A program made the position numbers and the translations under genes. The notes beneath the pieces are model-generated. The model ran no database searches and was not told the DNA's origin. It was given only the letters and a program-made list of their open reading frames with translations. Source: JAQVEM01 sp964616545 (GTDB lineage Bacteria; Actinomycetota; Humimicrobiia; Humimicrobiales; Humimicrobiaceae). From it: 44,410 bases of DNA. Shown here piece by piece: positions 1 through 8,498 of this stretch. Position 1 is the stretch's first letter. The number at the start of each line of letters is the position of its first letter. The stretch lies in the NCBI GenBank assembly GCA_964616545.1, contig CAZTUA010000040.1, positions 1 through 44,410 on the forward strand. The letters run 5' to 3'.

Positions 1-19
1 CAAACTGCGCCACGTCCCG
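1..19 (-). tRNA. tRNA-Pro, 5' end only (cut by window edge)
   Basis: Read on the minus strand from position 19 down to 1, the bases are CGGGACGTGGCGCAGTTTG. This fits the start of a bacterial proline tRNA: acceptor strand CGGGACG, T8, G9, then the D-stem GCGC and the start of the D-loop. The anticodon and the rest lie outside the window, so the identity rests on resemblance of this 5' part to tRNA-Pro. It lies about 60 bases downstream of gpsA and in the same direction. Confidence 0.68.
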
Positions 20-78
20 TTTCACTCTATTCTTAGATTATACAAATGATTGTTAAAGATATCAATTTAATTAATAAC

Positions 79-1101
79 TTAAATCTCAGATTTAATCTTT
101 CTGGTCATCAGTTTCTTTACTGATTCAACAGGGTTAAGGTCTTCATATATGATTTTATATACGCATTCGGTAATCGGGACCTCAACATTTATCTTCCTTG
201 AAATATTATATACAGCTTTAGTTGTTTTAACTCCTTCTGCCACCATAAACATGCTTTTTAATATACTATCTATTCTTTCGCCCTTTGCTATCCTTTCGCC
301 AATATTTCTGTTTCTGCTATTCTGGCTTATGCATGTTGCTATTAAATCACCCATTCCTGCAACTCCTGAAAAAGTTGAAGAATCTGCCCCCAGCCTGGTA
401 CCGAACTTTTTAAGTTCATGAAGCCCTCTTGTAATTATTGATGCCTTTGTATTTGCTCCATAGCCAAGACCATCTGAAATACCCGCTGCAATGGCTATTA
501 TGTTCTTAACTGCTCCGCCTATTTCCACTCCGATAACATCTTCATTTGTGTACACCCTGAATTTTTCGTCTGATAATACAGGTTGAATATATTTAACCAA
601 TTCTTTATTCCGCGAGGCTACAACAGATACACTCGGCAGGCCGCAGGCAATTTCGCAGGCAATATTAGGACCTGACAGCACACAGATTTTATCAACGACA
701 CTGCCGGGAAGACTCTGTTCCAGCACCTGTGATAACCTCAGATTGCTTCTTATCTCCAGGCCTTTTGCCACATTTAAAACACATTTTATATTTTCTTTAT
801 TTTCATTAATAATGTTATAAAATTTTAGAACTATTTTTCTTAAGACATGTGAAGGAACTGCAAAAATTATAATTTCAGAATCTTTTAAATTATCTTCTCC
901 GAAAGTAAATGGTATGACATTTCCAGGAATATAAAGGTCTGAAGTATATCTTGTGTTCTTTCTGGAATTTTTTATCTCATCACATGTGGCTTTTCTTCTT
1001 GCCCACAGCCTTACATCATAACCCTTTTTCGCAAGAAGCACAGAAAGGGTTGTCCCCCAGCTTCCGGCTCCAACTATTGTTATAGTCTTATTTTCCGCCA
1101 T
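79..1101 (-). CDS. gpsA: Glycerol-3-phosphate dehydrogenase [NAD(P)+]
   Basis: GpsA reduces dihydroxyacetone phosphate to sn-glycerol 3-phosphate in the cytoplasm, the backbone for phospholipids. The 340-residue protein has the usual family length. It starts with a Rossmann dinucleotide-binding loop GAGSWG at residues 11-16. It carries SGPNIA around 143-148 (family form SGPSFA), the conserved lysine in GGAVKN (K199) and a downstream GVAGMGDL segment of the helical C-terminal domain. It is the last protein gene of the cmk-plsC-ispH-DUF512-der-gpsA run and lies 18 bases after der. The acyltransferase gene plsY, often found between der and gpsA in Firmicutes, is absent here. The ATG start has only a weak GGATGGG-like ribosome site. 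Confidence 0.96.
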   Translation of the reverse strand: MAENKTITIVGAGSWGTTLSVLLAKKGYDVRLWARRKATCDEIKNSRKNTRYTSDLYIPGNVIPFTFGEDNLKDSEIIIFAVPSHVLRKIVLKFYNIINENKENIKCVLNVAKGLEIRSNLRLSQVLEQSLPGSVVDKICVLSGPNIACEIACGLPSVSVVASRNKELVKYIQPVLSDEKFRVYTNEDVIGVEIGGAVKNIIAIAAGISDGLGYGANTKASIITRGLHELKKFGTRLGADSSTFSGVAGMGDLIATCISQNSRNRNIGERIAKGERIDSILKSMFMVAEGVKTTKAVYNISRKINVEVPITECVYKIIYEDLNPVESVKKLMTRKIKSEI

Positions 1102-1119
1102 AACGCTTTTAATCCCATC

Positions 1120-2448
1120 CTAATATTTGAATTTAATATAAATAGGTGTGCCGGTAAAGCCGAATTTTTCTCTTATATTATTTTCTACATACCTGGTTAT
1201 ATTTATCCTCCTTGATGCATCCATATTTGAAAATGCCAGAAATACCGGTGGTGATGTTTTAATCTGTCTTATAAATTTAATTTTAAATCTCCTGCCCTTA
1301 TAATAAATACCTTCACTTTCTTTTTCCATTTTTTTGAATAGTTCTGTAAGCTTTTTTTCCGGAATATTTTTATTTCTTTCCTCTATCAATATATTAATCA
1401 TCTTTACAATATCTTTTATCCCCTTGCCTGTCAGGGCGCTTGCTTTTAAAAAGGGTATATGGCTTGCAAATTTTAATTTTAAATCAAACATTTTTACAAT
1501 GCCATCTAAAGTTTCTCTATCTGCCATATCTATTTTATTAAATACAACGCAGGTGCTCACGCCTTTCTCAAGACAAATTTCTATTATTTTAACATCCTGG
1601 TTCGCTACTTCCCTGCTGCAATCAATCAGTACCAGGCCTATATCGGAATTTTCAATAGACTCCAGTGTTCTGAGCTCGCTGTAATATTCCAGTTCCCTAC
1701 CCCTGCCCTTTTTTCTCAACATCCCTGCTGTATCCACAAACCTGTAATCTCTGTTATTTATTTTTACAATGCTATCGATACTGTCTCTTGTGGTGCCTTC
1801 GGTTTCATCTACTATTGCTCTTTCTTCTCTTATTATAGCATTAAATAAAGTTGACTTACCTGCATTGGGCCTCCCGAGTATGCATATGCCCGGTATATTT
1901 TCTTCGTTATTTTCGCCACTAACTTCCAGGGCATCTGTAAATTTTGAAACAACTTCGTCCAGAAGGTCCCCTGTATTTGTTCCGTGCAGCGCTGAAATAC
2001 AGACCGGATAACCAAACCCGAATTTTAAATAGTCTTCGGTATAATAGGTACTTCTTCTGTCATCATACTTATTCCCTGCAAAAATTATTTCCTTATCTGT
2101 TTTTCTTAACATGCTTGCTATTTCTTCATCAAGAGGAGATACCGGCTGTTTCAGGTCAACAACAAAAATTATAATATTAGATTCGTCTATGGCTTTTCTG
2201 GTTTGAAGCAATATCTGCGTATTTATTTTTTGCTTTAATTTTAAATCCATGCCGCCTGTATCCAGAAGATAAAAATTTTTTCCGTTCCAGTCTGTTCTGT
2301 AATATTTTCTGTCTCTGGTAATCATGGACTGCTCGTGAACTATTGCCTCTCTCTTTCCGCATATTCTATTGATTAGAGTTGATTTGCCCACATTAGGTTT
2401 CCCTATCACCGCGACTTTTGGAATATTTTTACCGGTATTCTTCTTCAT
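1120..2448 (-). CDS. der: Ribosome biogenesis GTPase Der (EngA)
   Basis: Der is an essential GTPase with two GTP-binding domains in tandem that helps assemble the 50S ribosomal subunit. Both G domains are visible in the 442 residues: P-loop 1 GKPNVGKS (about 16-23) with DTGG (63-66) and NKYD (126-129), and P-loop 2 GRPNAGKS (192-199) with a second DTAG and NKID. The last 80 or so residues match the KH-like domain of the family. Its ATG is preceded by AGGAAAGGAA, a good ribosome site, and the start overlaps the end of the DUF512 gene by 20 bases, which suggests translational coupling. Linkage to cmk is common in Actinobacteria, and linkage to gpsA in Firmicutes. Confidence 0.97.
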   Translation of the reverse strand: MKKNTGKNIPKVAVIGKPNVGKSTLINRICGKREAIVHEQSMITRDRKYYRTDWNGKNFYLLDTGGMDLKLKQKINTQILLQTRKAIDESNIIIFVVDLKQPVSPLDEEIASMLRKTDKEIIFAGNKYDDRRSTYYTEDYLKFGFGYPVCISALHGTNTGDLLDEVVSKFTDALEVSGENNEENIPGICILGRPNAGKSTLFNAIIREERAIVDETEGTTRDSIDSIVKINNRDYRFVDTAGMLRKKGRGRELEYYSELRTLESIENSDIGLVLIDCSREVANQDVKIIEICLEKGVSTCVVFNKIDMADRETLDGIVKMFDLKLKFASHIPFLKASALTGKGIKDIVKMINILIEERNKNIPEKKLTELFKKMEKESEGIYYKGRRFKIKFIRQIKTSPPVFLAFSNMDASRRINITRYVENNIREKFGFTGTPIYIKFKY

Positions 2449-3601
2449 GGTTTCCTTTCCTGATATTATTTAGGCATATCCCCTCTGCAAAACTATGCCC
2501 GTCATCCGGTATTATCTTTATTCTTTTATCAATATTTTTTATATCCTGTTTCGTGTAATCATCAATTGTAAGACCGTCATCGTTAAAAATACAATCCGGA
2601 ATTAGTATTTTATCATAAATTTCCAATTTCTTTTTTTTAAGGTTTAGCATTATGTCTTCTCCGCTCATTAGCCCCGTTATTCTAATATTTCCACCGAGAA
2701 AAATATTCTTTATTTTTAATATTTTTACAGATGGCACCGTATGATTTCCGTAATCAGTATATTTCTCTATGATAACATCAAGTGCTTCTCTTATTACAAT
2801 TTCACCATACTCAGATGTCAGCAGTAAAATGAATCCGTTATTTTTGGCCTGCTCGCCAGCCGTTTTATCACCATCAAAATTATTTCTCATATAATCTTTA
2901 ACCTTTTTTAGAAAATATGTACTTTTCCCTATTCCATTTTCAATCTGATAAAAATCCCGGTAATATTTATAATCCGGTAATTCAGTACCTGCAATCAGGT
3001 AAAATTCATCAGATAGGTATATAGTGGCCGTTTTTTTAAATTTTTTATATTTACTCTTAAATCTTTTTAAAAAATCAATAATTTTTACTGAACTTTTCTT
3101 ACCATACGGTTTTAACCTGTTTTCTCTGTTGAATTTTGTAATTCCAACCGGAACTATACCAACTGAAATTACATTTTTAAATTCTTTAATTAATGCAAAT
3201 AGTGTCCCCTCGAGGTCTTCCCCGTCATTTATTCCGGGACATAAAACAATCTGAATATTAGATTTAATTCCACTTTTATCAAGAAACCGGAGATTTTCAA
3301 TCCCGGCCATAGATCTGTTATTTCCAAATAAAACTTCCCTTGTGTTCCCGTCCAGACTGTGCACCGAAATATAAAGCGGTTCAAGCTTATATTTTACTAT
3401 TCTATTTAAATCTTCCCTTTTAACATCTGTAAGAGTGATAAAATTACCATACATATATGAAAGCAGATAATCATCGTCTCTAACATATAAAGAGGGGCGT
3501 AATCCTGCCGGAAGCTGCTTTATAAAACAAAAAATGCAATCATTTTTGCATGTCTTTATTTTTTTGGTTATTCTATAGCTTCTCAATAGCCTTTTTAACA
3601 T
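2429..3601 (-). CDS. DUF512 family radical-SAM-like protein lacking the N-terminal PDZ domain
   Basis: The protein has C19, C23 and C26 in a CX3CX2C arrangement (CKNDCIFC), followed by FIKQLP and the strongly conserved segment RDDDYLLSYMYGNFITLT. This is the signature of the DUF512 (YtlR/FeS-oxidoreductase) family often found next to der. Its biochemical role is not established; an iron-sulfur cluster is likely from the cysteines. Family members usually carry a PDZ-like domain of about 70 residues before the cysteines; here only about 18 residues precede C19. The start overlaps ispH, and I chose the ATG at 3601, directly after a possible TTG at 3604. The C-terminal part (DUF512 proper) looks complete, ending in a glycine-poor basic tail that overlaps der. 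Confidence 0.87.
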   Translation of the reverse strand: MLKRLLRSYRITKKIKTCKNDCIFCFIKQLPAGLRPSLYVRDDDYLLSYMYGNFITLTDVKREDLNRIVKYKLEPLYISVHSLDGNTREVLFGNNRSMAGIENLRFLDKSGIKSNIQIVLCPGINDGEDLEGTLFALIKEFKNVISVGIVPVGITKFNRENRLKPYGKKSSVKIIDFLKRFKSKYKKFKKTATIYLSDEFYLIAGTELPDYKYYRDFYQIENGIGKSTYFLKKVKDYMRNNFDGDKTAGEQAKNNGFILLLTSEYGEIVIREALDVIIEKYTDYGNHTVPSVKILKIKNIFLGGNIRITGLMSGEDIMLNLKKKKLEIYDKILIPDCIFNDDGLTIDDYTKQDIKNIDKRIKIIPDDGHSFAEGICLNNIRKGNHEEEYR

Positions 3602-4424
3602 CAATTATATCTTTTACCGGCGTAGATGCACCTCCGCTTATACCGGTAATTTTTTTATCTTTGAACCATCGGGTTTCAATTTCTTTAAAGCTTTCAATAT
3701 GATAGGTTGAATCATTTATGCTTTTTGAAATTTCTGTTAGATGCTTTGTATTGGCACTGTTTTTTCCGCCCACTATTATCATTATATCAGTAATGCCAGC
3801 AAGCTTTTTTGTTGAGTCCTGCCTTTTCCATGTAGTATCGCATATTGTGTTACAGATATGGAGTTCTCTTGTTTTTTTAAGAAGACGTGTTGTAATAAGC
3901 AAAAGCTTTTCTTTCGTCTGAGTTGTCTGGACAACCACTCCAACTTTTTTGTTTTCGGGTATTATTCCTGTATCATTTTCATCTTCAATAACCATATAAT
4001 TTTTTTCAGGCACATAGCCTTTTATTCCCATAACTTCAGGATGATTTTTATTACCAATAATCACAACGAAATAATCCTTTCTTGATAGAGCTTCAGCCTT
4101 TGCCTGGGCTTTTTTTACAAACGGACAGGTTGCATCAATAATTTCTGGTTCTTTTTTCCTGATAATTTCGCTTATAACATCCGGCGACATGCCGTGGGAC
4201 CTTATAATAAAAATGCTGTTCTTTTCTATTTCATCCACACTCTTAACCGAAATCAAACCTTTTTCTGAGAGCTCTCGCGTGACTCCGGGATTATTTATAA
4301 TTGAGCCGAATGTAAAAATTTTCTTTTTTTTATTTTTATTATTTTTTATTACTTCTCCGGTTAATTTTAGTGCCCGTTTTACACCAAAGCAGTAACCTGA
4401 GTATTTACCGATTATTATTTCCAT
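3573..4424 (-). CDS. ispH: 4-hydroxy-3-methylbut-2-enyl diphosphate reductase
   Basis: IspH is the last enzyme of the MEP isoprenoid pathway; it uses a [4Fe-4S] cluster to convert HMBPP to IPP and DMAPP. The three cluster cysteines are present at C12 (GYCFGV), C100 (DATCPFV) and C195 (NTICDTT). Also seen are H77 (RSHGM), H128 and E130 (KNHPE), the QTTQT segment and the SxN motif in GGKNSANTKHL. One oddity: the diphosphate-binding histidine of the usual IIHNP motif (H41 in E. coli) reads asparagine here (IINNPGV, about N44). The 283-residue length is normal. The gene lies 63 bases after plsC and overlaps DUF512. No clear ribosome site precedes the ATG. Confidence 0.95.
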   Translation of the reverse strand: MEIIIGKYSGYCFGVKRALKLTGEVIKNNKNKKKKIFTFGSIINNPGVTRELSEKGLISVKSVDEIEKNSIFIIRSHGMSPDVISEIIRKKEPEIIDATCPFVKKAQAKAEALSRKDYFVVIIGNKNHPEVMGIKGYVPEKNYMVIEDENDTGIIPENKKVGVVVQTTQTKEKLLLITTRLLKKTRELHICNTICDTTWKRQDSTKKLAGITDIMIIVGGKNSANTKHLTEISKSINDSTYHIESFKEIETRWFKDKKITGISGGASTPVKDIIDVKKAIEKL

Positions 4425-4487
4425 TTATGCAGAAACACCGTTTATATATTTTAAATTTTAATTTTAATCCAGTAAGGTTTATTAATT

Positions 4488-5135
4488 TTACCTTATTTTT
4501 TCGTATATTCTTCCTATTTCTTCCATTGTTTTTTTTACAGCTACTATTGCGGCTTCCCTCTTATCATATTTTTGGAGAATTTCATTTATATCTATTATAT
4601 TACCGGCAATTATTTTAATCTTTGGGAAAAATATTCTTTTATGGGGCTTTTGAATTATTTTATTTGCACCGCTCAAGGCTATGGGTAAAATAGAAGCTCC
4701 TGTATACACTGATATGAACCCTATCCCCTTTTTCCCTTCTCTCAATACGCCATCTGTTGATCTTGTTCCTTCTGGAAACAATCCCAGGGCATTATCATTT
4801 TCTAAAATTTCTATTGATTTCCTGAATGCATTTCTGTCAAAGGCCTGACGTTTTACAGGAAAAGCATTCAGAAAAGTCACAAGAGATGATAAAAGTTTAT
4901 TACTGTACAGTTCCTTTTTAGCCATAAAATATATACACCTGGGGATAAATGCGCCAATTATGACGGGGTCAACGTAACTTATATGGTTTGAGCATATTAT
5001 AAGCCTTCCCTTTACGGGAGTTTTATCCATATTGAAAGCTTCCACTCTGTACAGCAGCCTGAATATAACTCTTATTGAAAATCTCAGTATTCTATGAAAA
5101 ATTAAATAGCATTTACCGTGTTTTGTTCTTAACAT
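4488..5135 (-). CDS. plsC: 1-acyl-sn-glycerol-3-phosphate acyltransferase
   Basis: PlsC acylates lysophosphatidic acid to phosphatidic acid at the membrane. The 215-residue protein shows the acyltransferase catalytic motif HX4D (H51-ISYV-D56) and the glycerophosphate-binding motif FPEGTRS (120-126), followed by a conserved LPIALSGANKI segment. A basic, hydrophobic N-terminus (residues 10-30) likely sits in the membrane. Its start overlaps the 3' end of cmk by 23 bases, so the two are probably translated in a coupled way. The order cmk-plsC-ispH is common in clostridia. Together with gpsA it supplies early phospholipid synthesis. Confidence 0.92.
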   Translation of the reverse strand: MLRTKHGKCYLIFHRILRFSIRVIFRLLYRVEAFNMDKTPVKGRLIICSNHISYVDPVIIGAFIPRCIYFMAKKELYSNKLLSSLVTFLNAFPVKRQAFDRNAFRKSIEILENDNALGLFPEGTRSTDGVLREGKKGIGFISVYTGASILPIALSGANKIIQKPHKRIFFPKIKIIAGNIIDINEILQKYDKREAAIVAVKKTMEEIGRIYEKIR

Positions 5136-5814
5136 CTATTCTTTCATAATATAGTTTTTTGATTTTATCAACAACTTCCTTTATAGAAAGTTCAGTGGTA
5201 TCAATGATAACTCCATTTTCCGGGACGATAAGAGGACTGTCCTTTCTTGTGCTGTCAATTCTGTCTCTTTCGGTAATTTCTTTTTTTATTATATCTTTTT
5301 TAAATACCTGCCCCTTCTTTCTTGTTTGCAGGTCCCTTCTTTTTATTCTCTCAACAAGACTGGCTGTAAGATATATTTTTAATAAGGCATCCGGACACAC
5401 CACGCTTCCAGTGTCTCTTCCTTCAAGTACAGCATTTCCTCTATCTATAAATTTTCTTTGAAGGTTCACGAGATATTTCCTTATTCCGGATAACTTTGAG
5501 ACTATGGATACAGCAGCCCCCACTTCACTGCTTCTTATTTCATATGTGACATCTACTCCGTCCAGTTTAATTTTTGTGTACCTTTTCTCGTCCAGCGAAT
5601 CTTCATCAAGCTCAATATGAGTCTTCCCTGCTATTTCAAGGATAGACTTTTCATCGCTATAATCAATATTATTCTGAATAGCAATCAGCGTTATCGCTCT
5701 GTACATCGCGCCGGTATCGATATATCTAAATCCCAGCTCTCTGGCCAGAATCTTAGCTATTGTGCTTTTTCCGCTTCCAGCAGGCCCGTCAATTGTAATA
5801 ATGTTATCAGTCAT
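5113..5814 (-). CDS. cmk: Cytidylate kinase
   Basis: Cmk phosphorylates CMP and dCMP using ATP. The 233-residue protein begins with the P-loop GPAGSGKS (10-17), then YIDTGAMYRA, which positions the nucleotide, and continues with the insert domain and the EGRDTGSVVCPDA segment typical of the bacterial cytidylate kinases. RRDLQ and DRIDSTRKDSPL, the late substrate-binding region, are also present. It follows aroA by 51 bases and overlaps plsC. In many Actinobacteria cmk is directly followed by der; here plsC, ispH and DUF512 come between. Confidence 0.97.
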   Translation of the reverse strand: MTDNIITIDGPAGSGKSTIAKILARELGFRYIDTGAMYRAITLIAIQNNIDYSDEKSILEIAGKTHIELDEDSLDEKRYTKIKLDGVDVTYEIRSSEVGAAVSIVSKLSGIRKYLVNLQRKFIDRGNAVLEGRDTGSVVCPDALLKIYLTASLVERIKRRDLQTRKKGQVFKKDIIKKEITERDRIDSTRKDSPLIVPENGVIIDTTELSIKEVVDKIKKLYYERIDVKNKTR

Positions 5815-5865
5815 AACTCAAATAGTGCCATATGTTTACGGTACTTTTTTAAAACTATTATTTAT

Positions 5866-7152
5866 TCAGGAAAGAATTTTTTTAAGATTATATTTAAAAC
5901 CCGGGAAAGATACATTAACACAATCTGAATCAAGGATGGTTACTGTCCCTTTTGATAATAGCGCAAGTATCGAAAGCGACATTGCAATTCTATGGTCACC
6001 TGCACTGCTGACTGTACCCTCTCCTGCTTTAAAGCCCCTCTTTCCCTTTATTATCATTCCGTCTTCTTTTTCTTCAATATCAACATTTAATTTTTTAAAC
6101 TGGCTTACCACAGATTTAATCCTGTCACTCTCCTTAAATCTGAGTTCTTCTGCTCCTCTTATCACTGTTGTACCTTCTGCAGCTGCAGCTGCGGTACATA
6201 ATACGGGAATCTCATCAATAATAAGGGGTATTTTTTCTTTTTTTATTTCAATTGATTTTAATTTGCTGGAAAAGGTTTCAATATCTGCAACGGGTTCATT
6301 GTTTACCAGCCTTTCATTCTTGACAATTATCTTTCCTCCCATTTTTTTAAGCACTTCTAAAATGCAGCTTCTTGTCGGATTTATACCGATATTTTTAATA
6401 ATAGTGTATGAGTTTTTTAAAATTAACGTAGCAACAATAAAATATGCCGCAGAGGAAATATCTCCAGGTATAAGAATCCTCCCTGCTTTTAATTCTCTGC
6501 CGGGCATTATTTTTGTATATCTGCCTTTATTAACAATATTTGCACCAAAATAATCCAGCATTCTTTCAGTATGGTCCCTTGAAATTTCCGGTGAAATTAT
6601 CTCCGTCATGCCTTCTGCATGCAACGCAGCTAAAAGTATGCAGGATTTGACCTGCGCACTTGATACTTCCAATTCCAGTTTCATGCCTTTTAAAGCAGGA
6701 TTCCCAAATATTACTACCGGAGCTTTTGTATTATTTTCTCTCCCGTATATTTTTGCTCCCATTTTCCGTAACGGGCTTATTATTCTCCCCATGGGCCTGC
6801 TATTGATTGAATGGTCTCCACTCAATACAGACATAAAATCTGTGGCAGACAGGATCCCGCTCATCAATCTTACAGTTGTCCCTGAGTTCCCCACATCCAG
6901 AACCTCGTCCGGTTCATTAAAGCTTCTGATACCCCTTCCGTAAACTATTAGATTACCGTTAATTTTTTCTATTTTTACGCCAAGTTTTTTAAGAATATTT
7001 AATGTTTTTAAACAATCCTCGCAAAAAAGAAAATTTTCTATTGCAACATTACCATTTACAATCGAAGATATAATAAGGCTTCTGTGAGAAATTGATTTAT
7101 CACCTGGAATCTTTATTTCGCCTTTTATGCTTTTTATTCCATGTATTTCCAT
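5866..7152 (-). CDS. aroA: 3-phosphoshikimate 1-carboxyvinyltransferase (EPSP synthase)
   Basis: AroA condenses shikimate 3-phosphate with phosphoenolpyruvate, the sixth step to chorismate. The 428-residue protein has the hallmark GDKSISHRS near residue 17 and NSGTTVRL near 87, followed by GDHSINSRPMGRI and a late KESDRI motif. A proline-rich substrate loop and two similar halves fit the inside-out barrel fold. It starts one base after the tyrA stop codon, so the two are almost certainly one transcript; it precedes cmk by 51 bases. The other visible shikimate genes (aroC, aroK, aroB, aroQ) lie 30 kb away in the pilus region, so the pathway is split between two operons here. Confidence 0.97.
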   Translation of the reverse strand: MEIHGIKSIKGEIKIPGDKSISHRSLIISSIVNGNVAIENFLFCEDCLKTLNILKKLGVKIEKINGNLIVYGRGIRSFNEPDEVLDVGNSGTTVRLMSGILSATDFMSVLSGDHSINSRPMGRIISPLRKMGAKIYGRENNTKAPVVIFGNPALKGMKLELEVSSAQVKSCILLAALHAEGMTEIISPEISRDHTERMLDYFGANIVNKGRYTKIMPGRELKAGRILIPGDISSAAYFIVATLILKNSYTIIKNIGINPTRSCILEVLKKMGGKIIVKNERLVNNEPVADIETFSSKLKSIEIKKEKIPLIIDEIPVLCTAAAAAEGTTVIRGAEELRFKESDRIKSVVSQFKKLNVDIEEKEDGMIIKGKRGFKAGEGTVSSAGDHRIAMSLSILALLSKGTVTILDSDCVNVSFPGFKYNLKKILS

Positions 7153-7153
7153 G

Positions 7154-8275
7154 TTAATCGCCCAGCACTTTTTTTACGCTTACTTCATACCCTGCTTTTT
7201 CAACCGCTTCTTTTGTAATTCTTCCCGCATCTTCACCCTGAACCAGTACCTTAAGGATACCCCCGCTGCTGAATTCGGTTGAATGGAATATAGAAATATC
7301 TTCAATATTTATACCGTGCGAACTTATAGCAAGTGTAATCTCGCTTAATACTCCCGGCTTATCTGTCATAGAAATTCTGATTTCGTATAAATTGGATATA
7401 TCTTTTTCTACATATTTTGGCAGGTTTATTCTTGCTTCCTGTGCTTTTATGTAGTGTTTTTTAATTGATTCAGAATTGTTATCCTGAAGAAATTCCTTAA
7501 ATCTCTTTAAATAATTTATGTAATCATCTATAGATTTTATAATCTTATCCTTATTCTCCAGGCTAATATCAAGCCACATCTTAGTGTTTGCTGCTGCTAT
7601 CCTCGTCATATCTCTAAAACCGCCTGCGCATAGTTTAAAAAGATTTTTCATTGTGTTTTTTCTATCATCTATCATATCAACAAGGTTCGTTGATAAAATA
7701 TGCGGCAGATGACTTATTAAAGCTACGTTTTCGTCATGCTCTTCGGGCTTTATTGTAATAACTTTTGCGCCAATTTTTGTTAGAAGAGAATGTAATGTTA
7801 CAAGCGGTTCGGTTATTGTTGAATCGGTGGGAGTTAGTATATAAAATACATTTTTAAATAATTCTGGAGTGGCACTTAATATACCTTCATTTTCTGAGCC
7901 CGCCATCGGGTGTCCTCCTATAAAAAAAACATCCTCTGGCAGTATTTCACCAACTTTACAGACTACTTTTTCTTTAGCGCTCCCTACATCCGTAATAATC
8001 GCTCCTTTTTTAAGATGATCCTTTATATTACTTACAACTTCAACTATTTTACTGATAGGTGTAGCAACTATTATTAAATCGGCATCTGCCACAGCTTCTT
8101 TATAATTTTCTGCAATTGTATCTATAATATTTCTATATCTTGCTATGTTCATTGATTCGCCTTTTATATCATAACCTGAAATTATAAAGTCCTTATTTAA
8201 ATTTTTTAAAGATAGAGCCAGTGAACCTCCTATAAGTCCCAGCCCTATAACAGCTATCTTCTTGATATCCTTCAT
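7154..8275 (-). CDS. tyrA: Prephenate dehydrogenase with C-terminal ACT domain
   Basis: TyrA oxidatively decarboxylates prephenate to 4-hydroxyphenylpyruvate for tyrosine synthesis. Residues 1-180 form the NAD-binding domain with GLGLIGGS at 11-18 and the conserved GGHPMAGSENEG segment. The helical dimerisation domain follows, with HLPHILS and GGFRDMTRIA. Residues about 293-371 form an ACT domain (starting YEIRISMTDKPGVLSEI), which usually confers feedback control by an aromatic amino acid. ATG is preceded by CCAGGAG, a good ribosome site six bases upstream. It is the first gene of the tyrA-aroA-cmk run; the 5' flank is AT-rich and contains no obvious strong promoter. Confidence 0.95.
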   Translation of the reverse strand: MKDIKKIAVIGLGLIGGSLALSLKNLNKDFIISGYDIKGESMNIARYRNIIDTIAENYKEAVADADLIIVATPISKIVEVVSNIKDHLKKGAIITDVGSAKEKVVCKVGEILPEDVFFIGGHPMAGSENEGILSATPELFKNVFYILTPTDSTITEPLVTLHSLLTKIGAKVITIKPEEHDENVALISHLPHILSTNLVDMIDDRKNTMKNLFKLCAGGFRDMTRIAAANTKMWLDISLENKDKIIKSIDDYINYLKRFKEFLQDNNSESIKKHYIKAQEARINLPKYVEKDISNLYEIRISMTDKPGVLSEITLAISSHGINIEDISIFHSTEFSSGGILKVLVQGEDAGRITKEAVEKAGYEVSVKKVLGD

Positions 8276-8463
8276 TTTTAACTCCTGGTGAAAATTATCA
8301 GTATCCTGAAATTATATTAAGAAATATTTTAATAATATATAAAAATTAATAAAATTTGTGAACAATTACTTAATTCCGTTTTGACTATTTTACTATATAT
8401 TTTATATTTACAAAAAAAATAAAAATTTCCTGGCATTTTCAACAAAAAAATACATACAATCTA
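8276..8463. other. AT-rich intergenic segment upstream of tyrA
   Basis: This stretch holds no credible reading frame. Apart from the tyrA ribosome site next to 8276 it is a run of A/T tracts, and no convincing minus-strand promoter with both elements stands out. It ends at the plus-strand promoter of the RNA described next. Together with that RNA and the 60 bases after it, the gene-free interval between tyrA and the YhfC-type gene is 453 bases. Confidence 0.5.
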
Positions 8464-8492
8464 TTGACAACATTTTTCAATTCTGGTATCTT
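8464..8492 (+). promoter_or_regulatory. Sigma-70-type promoter of the stand-alone RNA
   Basis: TTGACA at 8464-8469 is a perfect -35 hexamer. TATCTT at 8487-8492 is a near-consensus -10. The spacer is exactly 17 bases. It faces away from tyrA and toward the structured region, and no protein gene follows on the plus strand, so it most likely drives the RNA starting near 8499. This is the clearest promoter in the window. Confidence 0.78.
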
Positions 8493-8498
8493 TTAGTT

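Noticed and set aside
5762..6553. Plus-strand reading frame of 263 residues
   Set aside because: It is antisense to aroA, low in complexity (S, F, I, L rich) and has no recognisable domain.
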